Of a DNA stretch of 64,000 nt, positions 50,040 to 59,574 are shown one piece after another. Where the stretch lies: contig NC_134903.1 of NCBI RefSeq assembly GCF_041734735.1, positions 740,001 to 804,000 of the forward strand, given 5' to 3'. Each line of letters opens with the position of its first letter. Position 1 is the stretch's first letter. The notes beneath the pieces are model-generated. The model was not told the DNA's origin. It made no database searches and saw nothing but the letters and a program-made list of their open reading frames with translations. Both the position numbers and the translations under genes were made by a program. The stretch comes from Babylonia areolata. Its lineage: Eukaryota > Mollusca > Gastropoda > Neogastropoda > Buccinidae.

Positions 50040-50077
<38 letters not shown>
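49985..50077. repeat. (CT)n followed by (CA)n at the exon A donor
   Basis: On the gene strand (minus) these form a (GT)n then (GA)n run that begins about eight bases after the exon A donor. Confidence 0.9.
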
Positions 50078-50078
<1 letters not shown>

Positions 50079-50085
50079 CACGTAC

Positions 50086-50173
50086 ACGAGTTTGAAGTCT
50101 GCTTCCACAACAGGGAAGCAATCAGCACTGGGGAGCCCCGTTCCCATCTTGATGTTGCCCTCAATCATGTGTA
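50086..50173 (-). CDS. AADAT: AADAT-like gene, exon A (first exon recognised)
   Basis: Acceptor TATCTTCCTGTCTGACAG (AG at 50175-50174), donor CGT|GTACGT-like (GT at 50085). It encodes HMIEGNIKMGTGLPSADCFP and VVEADFKL plus two bases of Val. This matches the family segment SMISLAGGLPNPNMFPF near the N-terminus. At least one more 5' exon with the start codon and any mitochondrial targeting peptide must exist; I could not find it in 50.2-64 kb. An internal ATG two codons in could not replace it. Confidence 0.8.
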
Positions 50174-50334
50174 CTGTCAGACAGGAAGATATACACTGCT
50201 GAATTGATACTGATCGTGATGAAATACAGACAGACAGACATAAGAACAGACGGACTCACTCTCTCGATCAGCAGCCGTGTGGGGAGAAAATGTTACATGT
50301 CTGTATGAGTGTGTATCTGTGTGTGACTGAAACA

Positions 50335-50500
50335 TGATTGAACGACACAGGAAACGAATGACGAGCGCCCAAAAGGCGGCTGTCAATCGGCTCCACCCGG
50401 GTAGGCAGCTTGTTATGCAAATGACTTCGTGTTTGTAGAGTGCTTACAGCTTGGTCTCTGAACGATGACAGGCGCTATATAATTACTCACATCATCATTG
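50335..50500 (+). mobile_element. SINE, type B
   Basis: 'gaacgacacaggaaacgaatg', 'gcagcttgttatgcaaatgac' and 'ttggtctctgaacgatgacag', with a 3' end 'gcgctatataattactc' passing into CATCAT repeats. It is the most complete of the three type B copies. 50501-50720 shows nothing more. Confidence 0.7.
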
Positions 50501-50724
50501 ACATCATCATGTCCAACCTTGAGACGAGGAAACTTGTTACATGTGTAAGAATCTAAAAGAGATCGTTTTGTGCAACAAATGCGGCTCATATTCCACTGTC
50601 TTCCGTTCTCAGAATCTTTTTTTTTTTTTATTATTATTAAAAGACACACAAAGAAAATCCACGCAGTGTTGAGTGTGGAATCAAACACTGCACGGTGTAA
50701 TTCACGGGTAGGTGACACGGGACG

Positions 50725-51515
50725 AAACACGACAGGTGGGGAGGGTTGACAGGTGGGAGGGTTGACAGGTGGGAGGGTTGACAGGTGGGGGGACAGGTGG
50801 GAGGGTTGACAGGTGGGAGGGTTGACAGGTGGGGGGACAGGTGGGAGGGTTGACAGGTGGGAGGGTTGACAGGTGGGGAGAGTTGAGAGATGGGAGGGTT
50901 GACAGGTGGGAGGGTTGACAGGTGGGGGGACAGGTGGGAGGGTTGACAGGTGAGAGGGTTGACAGGTGGGGGGACAGGTGAGAGGGTTGACAGGTGGGGA
51001 GGGTTGAGAGGTGGGAGGGTTGACAGGTGGGAGGGTTGACAGGTGGGAGGGTTGAGAGGTGGGAGGGTTGACAGGTGGGAGCGTTGAGAGGTGGGGAAGG
51101 TTGACAGGTGGGAGCGTTGAGAGGTGGGAGGGTTGAGAGGTGGGGAGGGTTGAGAGGAGGGGAGGGAGGGTTGAGAGGTGGGGAGGGTTGAGAGGTGGGG
51201 AGGGTTGACAGGTGGGGAGGGTTGAGAGGAGGGGAGGGATGGTTGAGAGGTGGGGAGGGTTGAGAGGTGGGGAGGGTTGACAGGTGGGGAGGGTTGACAG
51301 GTGGGGAGGGTTGACAGGTGGGAGGGTTGAGAGGTGGGGAGGGTTGACAGGTGGGAGGGTTAAGGGATGGGGAGGGGTTGAGAGGTGGGAGGGTTGAGAG
51401 GTGGGGAGGGTTGACAGGTGGGAGGTGGGGAGGGTTGACAGGTGGGGAGGGTTGACAGGTGGGAGGTGGGGAGGGTTGACAGGTGGGGAGGGTTGACAGG
51501 TGGCACATGGGGAAG
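50725..51515. repeat. 16-17 bp minisatellite (ggtgggagggttgaca), about 48 copies
   Basis: G-rich unit with variants (gagagg for gacagg, an extra G, and shorter ggggacaggt units). Minus-strand Pro/Leu/Ser/Thr-rich frames (PHLSTLPPVN) are artefacts. The G-rich strand could form quadruplexes. Confidence 0.92.
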
Positions 51516-51569
51516 GGGGGAGGGGGAGAGTGGAAAGAAGATAAGTGTGCATGCTGCCCCGTGTGCACC

Positions 51570-51700
51570 CAGTTTCAGTTTCAGTTTCAGTTCTAAGGAG
51601 GCGTCAAAACGTGCAGACTGATCCATAAACGCTACACCACATTTGCTGAAAATAAAAGTCAAGGTGTAGATGCCAGATCTTTGCATAAACCAGCACGCGG
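51570..51700 (-). mobile_element. SINE, type A, partial
   Basis: Reverse complement of the type A tail (agtttcagtttcagtttcag), followed by 'aggaggcgtcaaaacgtgc' and 'cgctacaccacatttgctg'. The head half is rearranged. Confidence 0.7.
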
Positions 51701-51757
51701 ATCAGGCCATGGTTAGGAGTCTGCCCTGGGTTTGTCTACATCACTGATATTTAATAT

Positions 51758-51762
51758 GTATG

Positions 51763-51829
<67 letters not shown>

Positions 51830-51830
51830 G

Positions 51831-51868
<38 letters not shown>

Positions 51869-51944
51869 TAGAGATATAGAGATATATATAGATATAGATA
51901 TATAGATATATACATATTAAATATCAGTGTGTGTGTGTGTGTGT

Positions 51945-51985
<41 letters not shown>
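51758..51985. repeat. (TA)n and (TAGA)n microsatellites
   Basis: Long TA run, TAGA repeats and a second TA run with a TG segment. Confidence 0.9.
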
Positions 51986-51987
<2 letters not shown>

Positions 51988-52106
51988 CTTCACCTTCACC
52001 TCTCCCGTAGTCTGGGTTCAGACCGTTGGGGCACCGCTGCTGACCTGGCCACCACTCCTCTCCACTCTTCACGGTTTTCTGATTTCCTGGTTTTCTGAAC
52101 CGAGAG

Positions 52107-52111
<5 letters not shown>

Positions 52112-52188
<77 letters not shown>
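52112..52188. repeat. (TA)n microsatellite
   Basis: Pure TA run of about 77 bp. It marks the likely 3' boundary of the neighbouring LINE on the minus strand. Confidence 0.9.
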
Positions 52189-52189
<1 letters not shown>

Positions 52190-52192
<3 letters not shown>

Positions 52193-55100
52193 TAATGACA
52201 GCACAGCACCCGTGTGTGCTGGAGAGGAGTGGGGATTGCAGGGCAGAAGGGGTGCCACAGAAAGATACATTGTGTCTGAGAGAGTGGTGGTGGTGGTGGT
52301 GTGTCCATCGAGATCGATGATGACCATCGTTGTCATCCAGCTGGGGGATGGGGGGAGGGTGGTGGTGGGGTGGGGGGAAGGATGCTCATGAATCTATCTG
52401 TGAGTGCGCAGATGGCTGAATAGTCCAATCTGCGCACGAAATGTTCGCTGACAGTTGGGGCAGACAAAGACAGGCATATCATTGTCAGGGAGCTTGTTTG
52501 CCCGTGACTTTCTGGCCTGCCTCTTCTGAACAGCTGCAGCAGTCCTGTTGGCCTCGCACAACCTGGCGCCTTTGTGCACAGCTGCGCGCCATTTGTTACG
52601 GTCCACTGCAGATTCCTCCCAGGAGTCAGGGTTGATATCAAACGCTTTCAGAGAGACTTTCAGAGTATCTCTGAAGCGCTTCTTCTGACCTCCGTGTGAT
52701 CTCTTCCCTTGTTGCAGCTCGCCACAGAAGAGCCTTTTGGGCAGCCGATGGTCTGGCATGCGCGCCACATGTCCAGCCCAGCGAAGCTGGGACTGCATCA
52801 GGATGGTGAAGATGCTGGGAAGGGTGGCTTTTGCGAGCACCTCTGTGTCTGGGGTCCTGTCTTGCCACTTGATGTTCAGTAGCTTCCTGAGGCATGTTGT
52901 GTGGAAGTGGTTCAGCTTCTTGGCATGTCGTTGGTACACTGTCCAAGTTTCGCAGCCGTACAGTAGTGTGGGGAGAACTACTGCTCTGTAGACCTTTAGC
53001 TTGGTCTCAAGACTAATGCCTCTTCTGTTCCAGACATTAGCATTGAGTCTACCAAAAGTTGCACTTGCTCTTGCAATCCTGACATTCACTTCATCGTCGA
53101 TGGTCGCATTTCGTGACAGTGTGCTGCCAAGGTATGTGAACCGCTCCACCGCACTGAGTCTCTGACCGTTGACTGTGATGTTGGGCTCAACGTAGGGTTT
53201 CCCTGGGGCTGGCTGATGGAGAACTTCAGTTTTCCTCGTGCTGATGGTAAGGCCGAAATTCCTGCTGGCAGTGGCAAACTTGTCGACGCTGAGTTGCATG
53301 CCAGCTTCAGATCCAGCGTTGAGGGCACAGTCATCAGCAAACAAAAAGTCTCTGATGATGTCTGTCATGACCTTCGTTTTTGCTTGAAGCCTTCTGAGGT
53401 TAAACAGCTTGCCATCTGTTCGGTACTTTAGGCCGATTCCAACATCGCCATCTCTGAAGGCATCAGTAAGCATTGCAGAGAACATAAGGCTGAACAGCGT
53501 TGGAGCCAGGACGCAGCCTTGCTTGACACCATTTGTGACAGCAAAAGGAGCAGATGTTTCGCCATTGTCCTGGACTCGAGCCTGCATGCCTTCATGGAAT
53601 TGGCTGACCAAGGAAATAAATTTCCGAGGGCATCCGTACTTGGCCATGATCTTCCACAGTCCCTCTCTACTCACGGTGTCGAAGGCCTTAGTGAGGTCAA
53701 CATAGGTGGAGAACAGATCAGCATTTTGCTCCTGACATTTCTCTTGCAGCTGCCTTGCAGCAAACACCATGTCGGTGGTTCCGCGCTCTTTCCGGAATCC
53801 ACACTGGCTCTCAGGCAAATGACCTTGGTCAAGGTGTGCTGTGAGGCGGTTTAGTAGGATCCTGGCAAGTATCTTGCCTGCGATGGAGAGCAAGGAAATG
53901 CCCCGATGGTTATCACAGGCTTGCCGGTTCCCCTTTCGCTTGTACAAGTGAATGATAGATGCATCTTTGAAATCCTGGGGGATCGTCTCTTCTTTCCACA
54001 TGAGTGAGTACAGCTGATGAAGCTTCTCAGTCAGCACAGTGCCTCCATCCTTGTAGACCTCTGCTGGTATGGAGTCTGAACCAGGTGCTTTGCCACTGGA
54101 TAGCAGACGGATTGCTTTCTGGGTCTCAACAAGTGTTGGTGGATCGTCCAGTGCTTCGTTGGTGGGGACTTGTGGGAGACGGTCTATGGCTTCATCATTT
54201 ATGGAGGAAGGGCGATTTAAGACACTGTTGAAGTGCTCAGCCCATCGTTCGAGAATGTTCTCCTTCTCGGTGATCAAGGTATTCCCATCTGCACTGAGGA
54301 GGGGGGATGATCCTGAGGATGTGGGGCCGTAGACTTCTTTTAAGGCATCATAGAACCTCTTCATATCGTGCCTGTCAGCATATCCCTGGATCTCATCAGC
54401 TTTGTCACTCAGCCACTTATCCTGCATCTGGCGTAACTTTTGCTGAACAGTCCTGCGGATGGCATTGTACGCATCCTTTTTTGATGTGGACTTTGGGTTG
54501 CTCAGGTGGGCTTGATGCAGACGGCGTTTCTCATCCAGAAGCTGCTTGATTTCATCACAGTTTTCATCAAACCAGTCTTTGTGCTTTCTGGTCATGGGTC
54601 CCAGGGTCTCTGAAGCTGTACTATAGATCAGCTCACGCAGGGTCCTCCAGTCAGACTCCACGTTATGGTTGTCCAGAGAGGCGGATTCCAGACGATCTTG
54701 CAGCAGCTCCACAAAGGACTGTTTGATGGTGATGTTTTTCAGCTTAGCGATGTTGAGCCGTTTTGGAGCCTTCTGGCCTTGGGGGCGTCTCTTGGGCTGG
54801 ATTCGAATATTCAACTTCGAGACTACAAGGCGATGGTCTGTCCAACACTCGGCGCCGCACATGGTCTTTGTTACACGTACATCTTGCCTATCCCTTTTCC
54901 TGACGATGACATAATCGATGAGATGCCAATGCTTTGAGCGAGGGTGCATCCATGACGTCCTGTTACGGGTAGGGAGGCAGAAAACTGTGTTGGTTATCAG
55001 CAGTTCGTGCTCTGCACAGGTCTGAAGCAAAAGCAATCCATTTGGGTTGCAGTGGCCCACACCGTGCTTTCCAATCACTCCATCCCAGGAGATGTAGTCA

Positions 55101-56400
55101 GAGCCAACTCTAGCATTGAAGTCCCCAAGAATGATGAGCTTGTCTGCTTTAGGGATGGCAGCAATGACAGAGTGAAGGTCCTCGTAGAACTTCGCCTTCA
55201 CTTCATCCGGGTTGGTCATGGTTGGGGCGTAGGCACTGACAATGGTGAGGTGCTTCTGGCCAGATGCCAGTGGGAGTTTCATGGTCATAAGCCTATCGTT
55301 GACTCCCTTTGGGATTCCAGCTAGCTTGCTGACAAGTGCTGTTTTTACTGCAAAACCAACACCAGCCTCACGTCGCTCTTCGCTTCCTCGTCCACTCCAG
55401 AAGAAGGTGTAACCAGATCCCCGTTCACAGAGCTCGCCTTCGCCTGCAAGCCGAGTCTCACTCAAGGCTGCGATGTCGATATTGTATCTGGCGAGTTCGG
55501 ATGCAACTAGTGCTGTTCTCCTTTGGGGTCTGTCCGCGTTATCTCTGTCCAGGAGAGTCCTTATGTTCCAAGCACCAATGGTGAGAGGAACGATCCTTGT
55601 TTTTTTCTTTTCTTTCTCTTTGTTTCGACCGCTGATGTAGGGTCCCCGCCAGCCGCGGTATGCTGGCCAGGGTGATATGGAGGAGGCAATTTTTAGGGCA
55701 CCTTTTCTAGCCCCTTCCGCATGCCAGGGAGGTGAGCAGTGCATTCCTAAAGAGGGCTGCTCAGACGCTCAGACGGCTGCCGAGCTCCATCGCTGCTCCT
55801 GTCGACGAAGAACGACCCTATGGCCTGAGCCGCCTGTGTGCAGGTCTGCGGCTGCGACTGCCAGTGTACCCACACCTGTCGTTTCGTCGCTCGCCTGTCG
55901 CCACAGGACTTGGGGGTGATGAAATGATGAAGGATGAAAGGTCATTTAGGATGACTGATGACTTGCGCGATGAGTTTGTTTAAAGTGAAGAGGAGTTGCG
56001 CAACGTCGACCTCACTCTCTCGTCCGGGTCCACCAATTTCCAGTGGCAAGACTAAGTCGAGACGACTGGAGGATGAGCACGGATGCAGTGGATGACCAAG
56101 ATATCCTTTCGGTGTCTCATCTTGCTCTCTGCACTCCACAGTGCGTTGCTGTAACCGCCTTCCTCTCCGTTGAACCGATAGGTTTCTTCCGCAGATTCTG
56201 CCGGATCCAGACTTCGCATACATGGGTAGACACACCCCGGGGGCCAACTGCGTGTGGCATGCACACAGCACGGTGGAGCTAGATGGCCGTCGGTGGCTCT
56301 CCTGAGCCGACGCCCTTTTATGGATCTCCATAAGGGTGTCTAGCCACCCGCCTCTCCAGTCCCAGAAGGGAGTGGTGGGAGTGCCGGTTTAGTCGTCGGC
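52190..56400 (-). mobile_element. Near full-length RTE-like LINE
   Basis: On the minus strand the element appears to start near 56400 with a GC-rich 5' leader that has no clear ORF1. It contains one long ORF (55744-52394) and a 3' UTR that runs to the TA microsatellite at about 52190. The 3' UTR has a CCACCACC-rich stretch near 52290. The ends are estimated; target-site duplications were not identified. Confidence 0.75.
52394..55744 (-). CDS. LINE polyprotein: endonuclease, reverse transcriptase, C2H2 zinc finger
   Basis: 1116 codons, uninterrupted. The APE-type endonuclease is about residues 55-310, with GAWNIRTLLD, IAALSETRLAGEGE, LIILGDFNARVGSD, HLIDYVIVRK and TDHRLVVSKL. The reverse transcriptase is about 540-800, with SSGKAPGSDSIPAEVYKDGG, NHRGISLLSIAGKILARI, YVDLTKAFDTVS, NGVKQGCVLAPTLFSLMF and the catalytic FLFADDCAL. 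The C-terminal part has LPTLLYGCETWTVYQRH, a layout like RTE elements. The last 25 residues form CPNCQRTFRAQIGLFSHLRT followed by H, a C-X2-C-X12-H-X3-H finger. The start is the first ATG of the frame; a later start near NKEKEKKKTR would keep every domain. The lack of breaks suggests recent activity. Confidence 0.9.
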   Translation of the reverse strand: MHCSPPWHAEGARKGALKIASSISPWPAYRGWRGPYISGRNKEKEKKKTRIVPLTIGAWNIRTLLDRDNADRPQRRTALVASELARYNIDIAALSETRLAGEGELCERGSGYTFFWSGRGSEERREAGVGFAVKTALVSKLAGIPKGVNDRLMTMKLPLASGQKHLTIVSAYAPTMTNPDEVKAKFYEDLHSVIAAIPKADKLIILGDFNARVGSDYISWDGVIGKHGVGHCNPNGLLLLQTCAEHELLITNTVFCLPTRNRTSWMHPRSKHWHLIDYVIVRKRDRQDVRVTKTMCGAECWTDHRLVVSKLNIRIQPKRRPQGQKAPKRLNIAKLKNITIKQSFVELLQDRLESASLDNHNVESDWRTLRELIYSTASETLGPMTRKHKDWFDENCDEIKQLLDEKRRLHQAHLSNPKSTSKKDAYNAIRRTVQQKLRQMQDKWLSDKADEIQGYADRHDMKRFYDALKEVYGPTSSGSSPLLSADGNTLITEKENILERWAEHFNSVLNRPSSINDEAIDRLPQVPTNEALDDPPTLVETQKAIRLLSSGKAPGSDSIPAEVYKDGGTVLTEKLHQLYSLMWKEETIPQDFKDASIIHLYKRKGNRQACDNHRGISLLSIAGKILARILLNRLTAHLDQGHLPESQCGFRKERGTTDMVFAARQLQEKCQEQNADLFSTYVDLTKAFDTVSREGLWKIMAKYGCPRKFISLVSQFHEGMQARVQDNGETSAPFAVTNGVKQGCVLAPTLFSLMFSAMLTDAFRDGDVGIGLKYRTDGKLFNLRRLQAKTKVMTDIIRDFLFADDCALNAGSEAGMQLSVDKFATASRNFGLTISTRKTEVLHQPAPGKPYVEPNITVNGQRLSAVERFTYLGSTLSRNATIDDEVNVRIARASATFGRLNANVWNRRGISLETKLKVYRAVVLPTLLYGCETWTVYQRHAKKLNHFHTTCLRKLLNIKWQDRTPDTEVLAKATLPSIFTILMQSQLRWAGHVARMPDHRLPKRLFCGELQQGKRSHGGQKKRFRDTLKVSLKAFDINPDSWEESAVDRNKWRAAVHKGARLCEANRTAAAVQKRQARKSRANKLPDNDMPVFVCPNCQRTFRAQIGLFSHLRTHR

Positions 56401-56504
56401 AACCCGACCCTGAACAGGTTGTACTGGATTACAGGTTACCAGTAGCAGATCTAATGACCTGACCTGACACTCCTGAGAGAGTAAGAAGCTGACAGATCGT
56501 CCTG

Positions 56505-56670
56505 CGTATCTCTGTCTCTCTCTCTGTCTCTCTCTCCCTCTCTGTCTGTCTGTCTCTCTCCCTCTCTGTCTGTCTGGCTGTCTGTCTCTCTCCCTCTCTG
56601 GCTGTCTGTCTCTCTCCCTCTCTGTCTGTCTGTCTCTCTCCCCCCCCTCTCTCTGTGTGTCTCTTTCTAT
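56505..56670. repeat. (CT)n / (CTGT)n microsatellite
   Basis: CT and CTGT runs with short interruptions. 56671-57030 shows nothing recognisable except a G run near 56930-56950. Confidence 0.88.
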
Positions 56671-57030
56671 CTCTTCTTTCAATCTGTTCAGTGAATGACA
56701 ATGCATACTGTTTGTCATGGTGAATAGCTGTGTCTTATCAGCGGACTGTGTTTTGTTAGGACATGTGAACCAACTGATTCTCCACGCGTTTCGCATCACG
56801 TGGAAACGTTCCAGTGCCTTCCCCTTTGGTCATGCTGGATGTTGGTTCACCGCTAGGTTAATACTAGGTCATACCCTGCGTGTGTGTTGAAGCACAACAG
56901 CAGAGGTATTATTGTGCGTCATTTTCGGGGGGAAGGGGGGGGGGGCTAGGGGGATCTTGCCACCTCCTACTCAGGCGTCAACTTTCCCTCCGTTTCTTGT
57001 TTTTAATTTTCTTCTCTTTTTTTTCAAAAG

Positions 57031-57031
<1 letters not shown>

Positions 57032-57082
<51 letters not shown>
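57032..57082. repeat. (GT)n microsatellite
   Basis: Pure GT run. Confidence 0.9.
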
Positions 57083-57085
<3 letters not shown>

Positions 57086-57254
57086 AAAGTAAAGCATTCA
57101 CTGAAAATGTTCATTGAAAACAGAACAGGCAGACAAAGAAATTGTGTGTGTTGAAGACGACCGCTTGGAGCACACTGATCACCAACATGTGTTCTAATGG
57201 AAAACTGACGTGAGAACAAGAGAGAGGGAAAAGAAGGAAGGAAAACGAAGGGAC

Positions 57255-57480
57255 GTTTCATTCCATTTATCCATTTATTCATGCATTTATTTATTTACTT
57301 ATTTGTTTATTTATTTATTTATTTATCTATTTGCCAAGGAAGAGGCGTGTAAAGCACGAAAGAAATACAAATAAATAGACACAATAAATAAAGGAATAAA
57401 TCAATCAATCAATAAATGAATAAACAAATAGACAAATGAATAAATGAATCGAGTAACAAATAAATAAACTGAAAAAAAAA
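57255..57480. repeat. AT-rich simple sequence (attt / aata)
   Basis: Imperfect TTTA repeats followed by AATAAATC-like repeats, partly complementary to one another. No gene. Confidence 0.7.
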
Positions 57481-57529
57481 CAACAACTAAGAATTTTTTT
57501 TTTAAAGATCAGACACCGAAATGACTCAG

Positions 57530-57665
57530 CAGCACAAACGTTTCGGGCAAGAAATCTGTAAACCATTTCCCAGTGCAGTGGAGAAACCGTTGATCATACA
57601 GCTCTCACTTGGCTGTTGGCCCAGCTGGAAGCTTATGTCAATCTGTCTTATAATCTGAGCGTTGG
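57530..57665 (+). repeat. Dispersed repeat 'X', copy 2 (partial)
   Basis: 'tgcagtggagaaaccgttga', 'catacagctctcacttgg' and 'gctgttggcccagctgga' match the second half of copies 1 and 3. Confidence 0.7.
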
Positions 57666-57744
57666 ACACGTTATCGACAGATATACATACCTACCTACTA
57701 CCTGCCTTTCTACCTACCTACCAAAAATGTAGACAGACAACCAG

Positions 57745-58060
57745 TGGGTCCCACCTACCCAATAGCAGACCAGGACAACCAGTGGGACTCACCTACCCAC
57801 CAGCAGACCAGGACAACCAGTGGGACTCACCTACCCAACAGCAGACCAGGAGAACCAGTGGGACCCACCTACCCAACAGCAGACCAGGAGGACCAGTGGG
57901 ACTCACCTACCCAACAGCAGACCAGGAGGACCAGTGGGACTCACCTACCCACCAGCAGACCAGGAGGACCAGTGGGACTCACCTACCCACCAGCAGACCA
58001 GGAGGACCAGTGGGACTCACCTACCCACCAGCAGACCAGGAGGACCAGTAGGACTCACTC
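57745..58060. repeat. 38-bp minisatellite, eight copies
   Basis: Unit 'accagtgggactcacctacc' plus 'caccagcagaccaggagg'. As 38 is not a multiple of three, the plus-strand frames cycle through three different peptides, which rules out a conserved coding repeat. Confidence 0.9.
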
Positions 58061-58219
58061 ATGTTCCTCCGGAGAGGTGACTGACGAACGCGTGAGGCGG
58101 CTTTGGAGAACAGCTGCTGGTAGTCGACATGGACTGGGGCCCTCTCCGCATGGTCACTGCCCAGCAGAGGATCAGGCCTCGTCAGGTCAGGTCAGATCAG
58201 ATCAAAACAAATTAAGCAA

Positions 58220-58332
58220 TCTTAATTGTGTTGTGTTGTGTTGTCTTGTGTTGTGTTGTGTTGTGGTGGTTGTTGGTGTTGTTGTTGTTGTTGGTGGTGG
58301 TGTTGGTGTTGTGTTGTGTTGTGTTGTATTAC
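58220..58332. repeat. TGTTG / GTT simple repeat
   Basis: TGTTGTGTTG repeats with GGT interruptions. It follows short GGTCAGATCA repeats (58180-58205). Confidence 0.85.
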
Positions 58333-58439
58333 ATTTTGTCACAACTTAATGTCGTTGTTGTCTCTTTTGCCTCCAAGTGCATTTTGTTTTCTTATCAAAA
58401 TGAATCTTTCTGCGGCGTTTTGCAAAGACAGCTCCTTGA

Positions 58440-58625
58440 CATGCTAAGTGCGTGGTACACACGGGACCTCAGTTTATCGTCTCATCCGAATGACTAGCGT
58501 CCAGACCACCACTCAAGATCTAATGGAGGGGAACAAACAACAACTGGTGAGTGCGTGATTCGAACCAATGTGCTCAGATTCTCTCGCGGACAAGGCGGGT
58601 GTGTTACCATTTGGCCACAACTCCA
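58440..58625 (-). mobile_element. SINE, type C, copy 1 (tRNA-derived head)
   Basis: On the minus strand the head reads 'gtggccaaatggtaacac' (A-box-like) and 'ttggttcgaatcacg' (B box GGTTCGAATC), followed by a body that includes 'gttatcgtct'-type sequence in reverse. Spacing of the boxes fits a tRNA-derived pol III promoter. Confidence 0.75.
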
Positions 58626-58669
58626 TTGCAGCTCCGGGACCCAGAGAGCCACCCTGAGTCACTCTAAGT

Positions 58670-58850
58670 GCATGCTGCACACTAGACCTTGGTTTATCGT
58701 CCCATCCGAATTACTAGCGCCCTGACCACCACTCAAGTTCAAGTGGAGGGGGAGAAAATACTGGCGACAGTGGGATTGGAACCAGTGCGCTCAGATTCTC
58801 TCGTTTCCTGGGTGGACGCGTTGTCACGAGGCCAGCTCTCCAAATGATGT
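58670..58850 (-). mobile_element. SINE, type C, copy 2
   Basis: It is the same orientation and layout as the previous entry: A-box-like 'ctggcctcgtgacaacgc' and B box 'ctggttccaatcccac'. The body shares 'actagcgccctgaccaccac'. The two copies are adjacent and diverged, so they were probably separate insertions or an old duplication. Confidence 0.75.
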
Positions 58851-58904
58851 ATGCCTGATACTCAGCCACCAAAACACCAGTAGACACATCTGCTGTCCTG
58901 ACTA

Positions 58905-59190
58905 TCTGGGTTAGAATTTGATTTGAGTGGAGAGTGTCTTGCCCAGGTTACACCCCCCAACCATCTCGGCCAAGAGGGTTTTAGGACAGTCGGCATTGGA
59001 ATAGTTCCCAAAAGGCCAACTAGTCCTCAAGGCTGCAGCACTAAGAACCGGTGCAACCTTGCCTCCTAATTTCAGAGTCATAGTCCTTCGCAAAAGACTA
59101 AGCTGTAAATGACTTCCCGTTGCAGTGGAGAAACCATTGATCACACAGCCGTCACTTCGCTGTCGGCCAAACTTCTGACAATCTGTGATG
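58905..59190 (+). repeat. Dispersed repeat 'X', copy 3
   Basis: Colinear with 11095-11380 over its whole length, with about one difference in six to eight bases by eye. No ORF. Confidence 0.75.
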
Positions 59191-59279
59191 GGCAATCAAC
59201 CATAAAATGACCCCTTTGCGGTCAACTGCGCTGTGAGTAGCATGATGTAATTCATTGTTCAATTCTTTCTATTTCCTCA

Positions 59280-59365
59280 AGTGATCACACAGCTCTCACA
59301 TTGCTGCTGGCCCAACTGTCAGCTGATGACAGTCTGTGATACAAGCTGAGCGTTTGTCCTGCCAC
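59280..59365 (+). repeat. Dispersed repeat 'X', copy 4 (3' part)
   Basis: 'gatcacacagctctcacattg' and 'gctggcccaactgtcagc' match the end of copy 1. 59366-59570 shows nothing else. Confidence 0.65.
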
Positions 59366-59574
59366 CCAGGAACTTACACATACTTTCCAACAAACTGCAG
59401 GTGTCTCATACATGTGCAAGCACTTCCACGACGATGAACAGCATTATTTCCGAGGTCATGTCTGTCGTGCCTTCTGGTGCAACCTGCAGACTTCTACAGG
59501 CAAGGTCTTCACAGAAGTGACCCTATGTAGAGAAAGACTGATGTCTGTGCCAATTTTCCTTCCTCTCAGTCCAT

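Noticed and set aside
50413-51568. Proline/threonine-rich mucin-like minus-strand ORF
   Set aside because: The 16-17 bp unit changes length irregularly, so the peptide period is not maintained; no signal peptide or domain.
55942-56331. Separate ORF1 of the RTE-like LINE
   Set aside because: The frame is short, lacks any known ORF1 feature and lies in the probable 5' leader, so it is left as untranslated.
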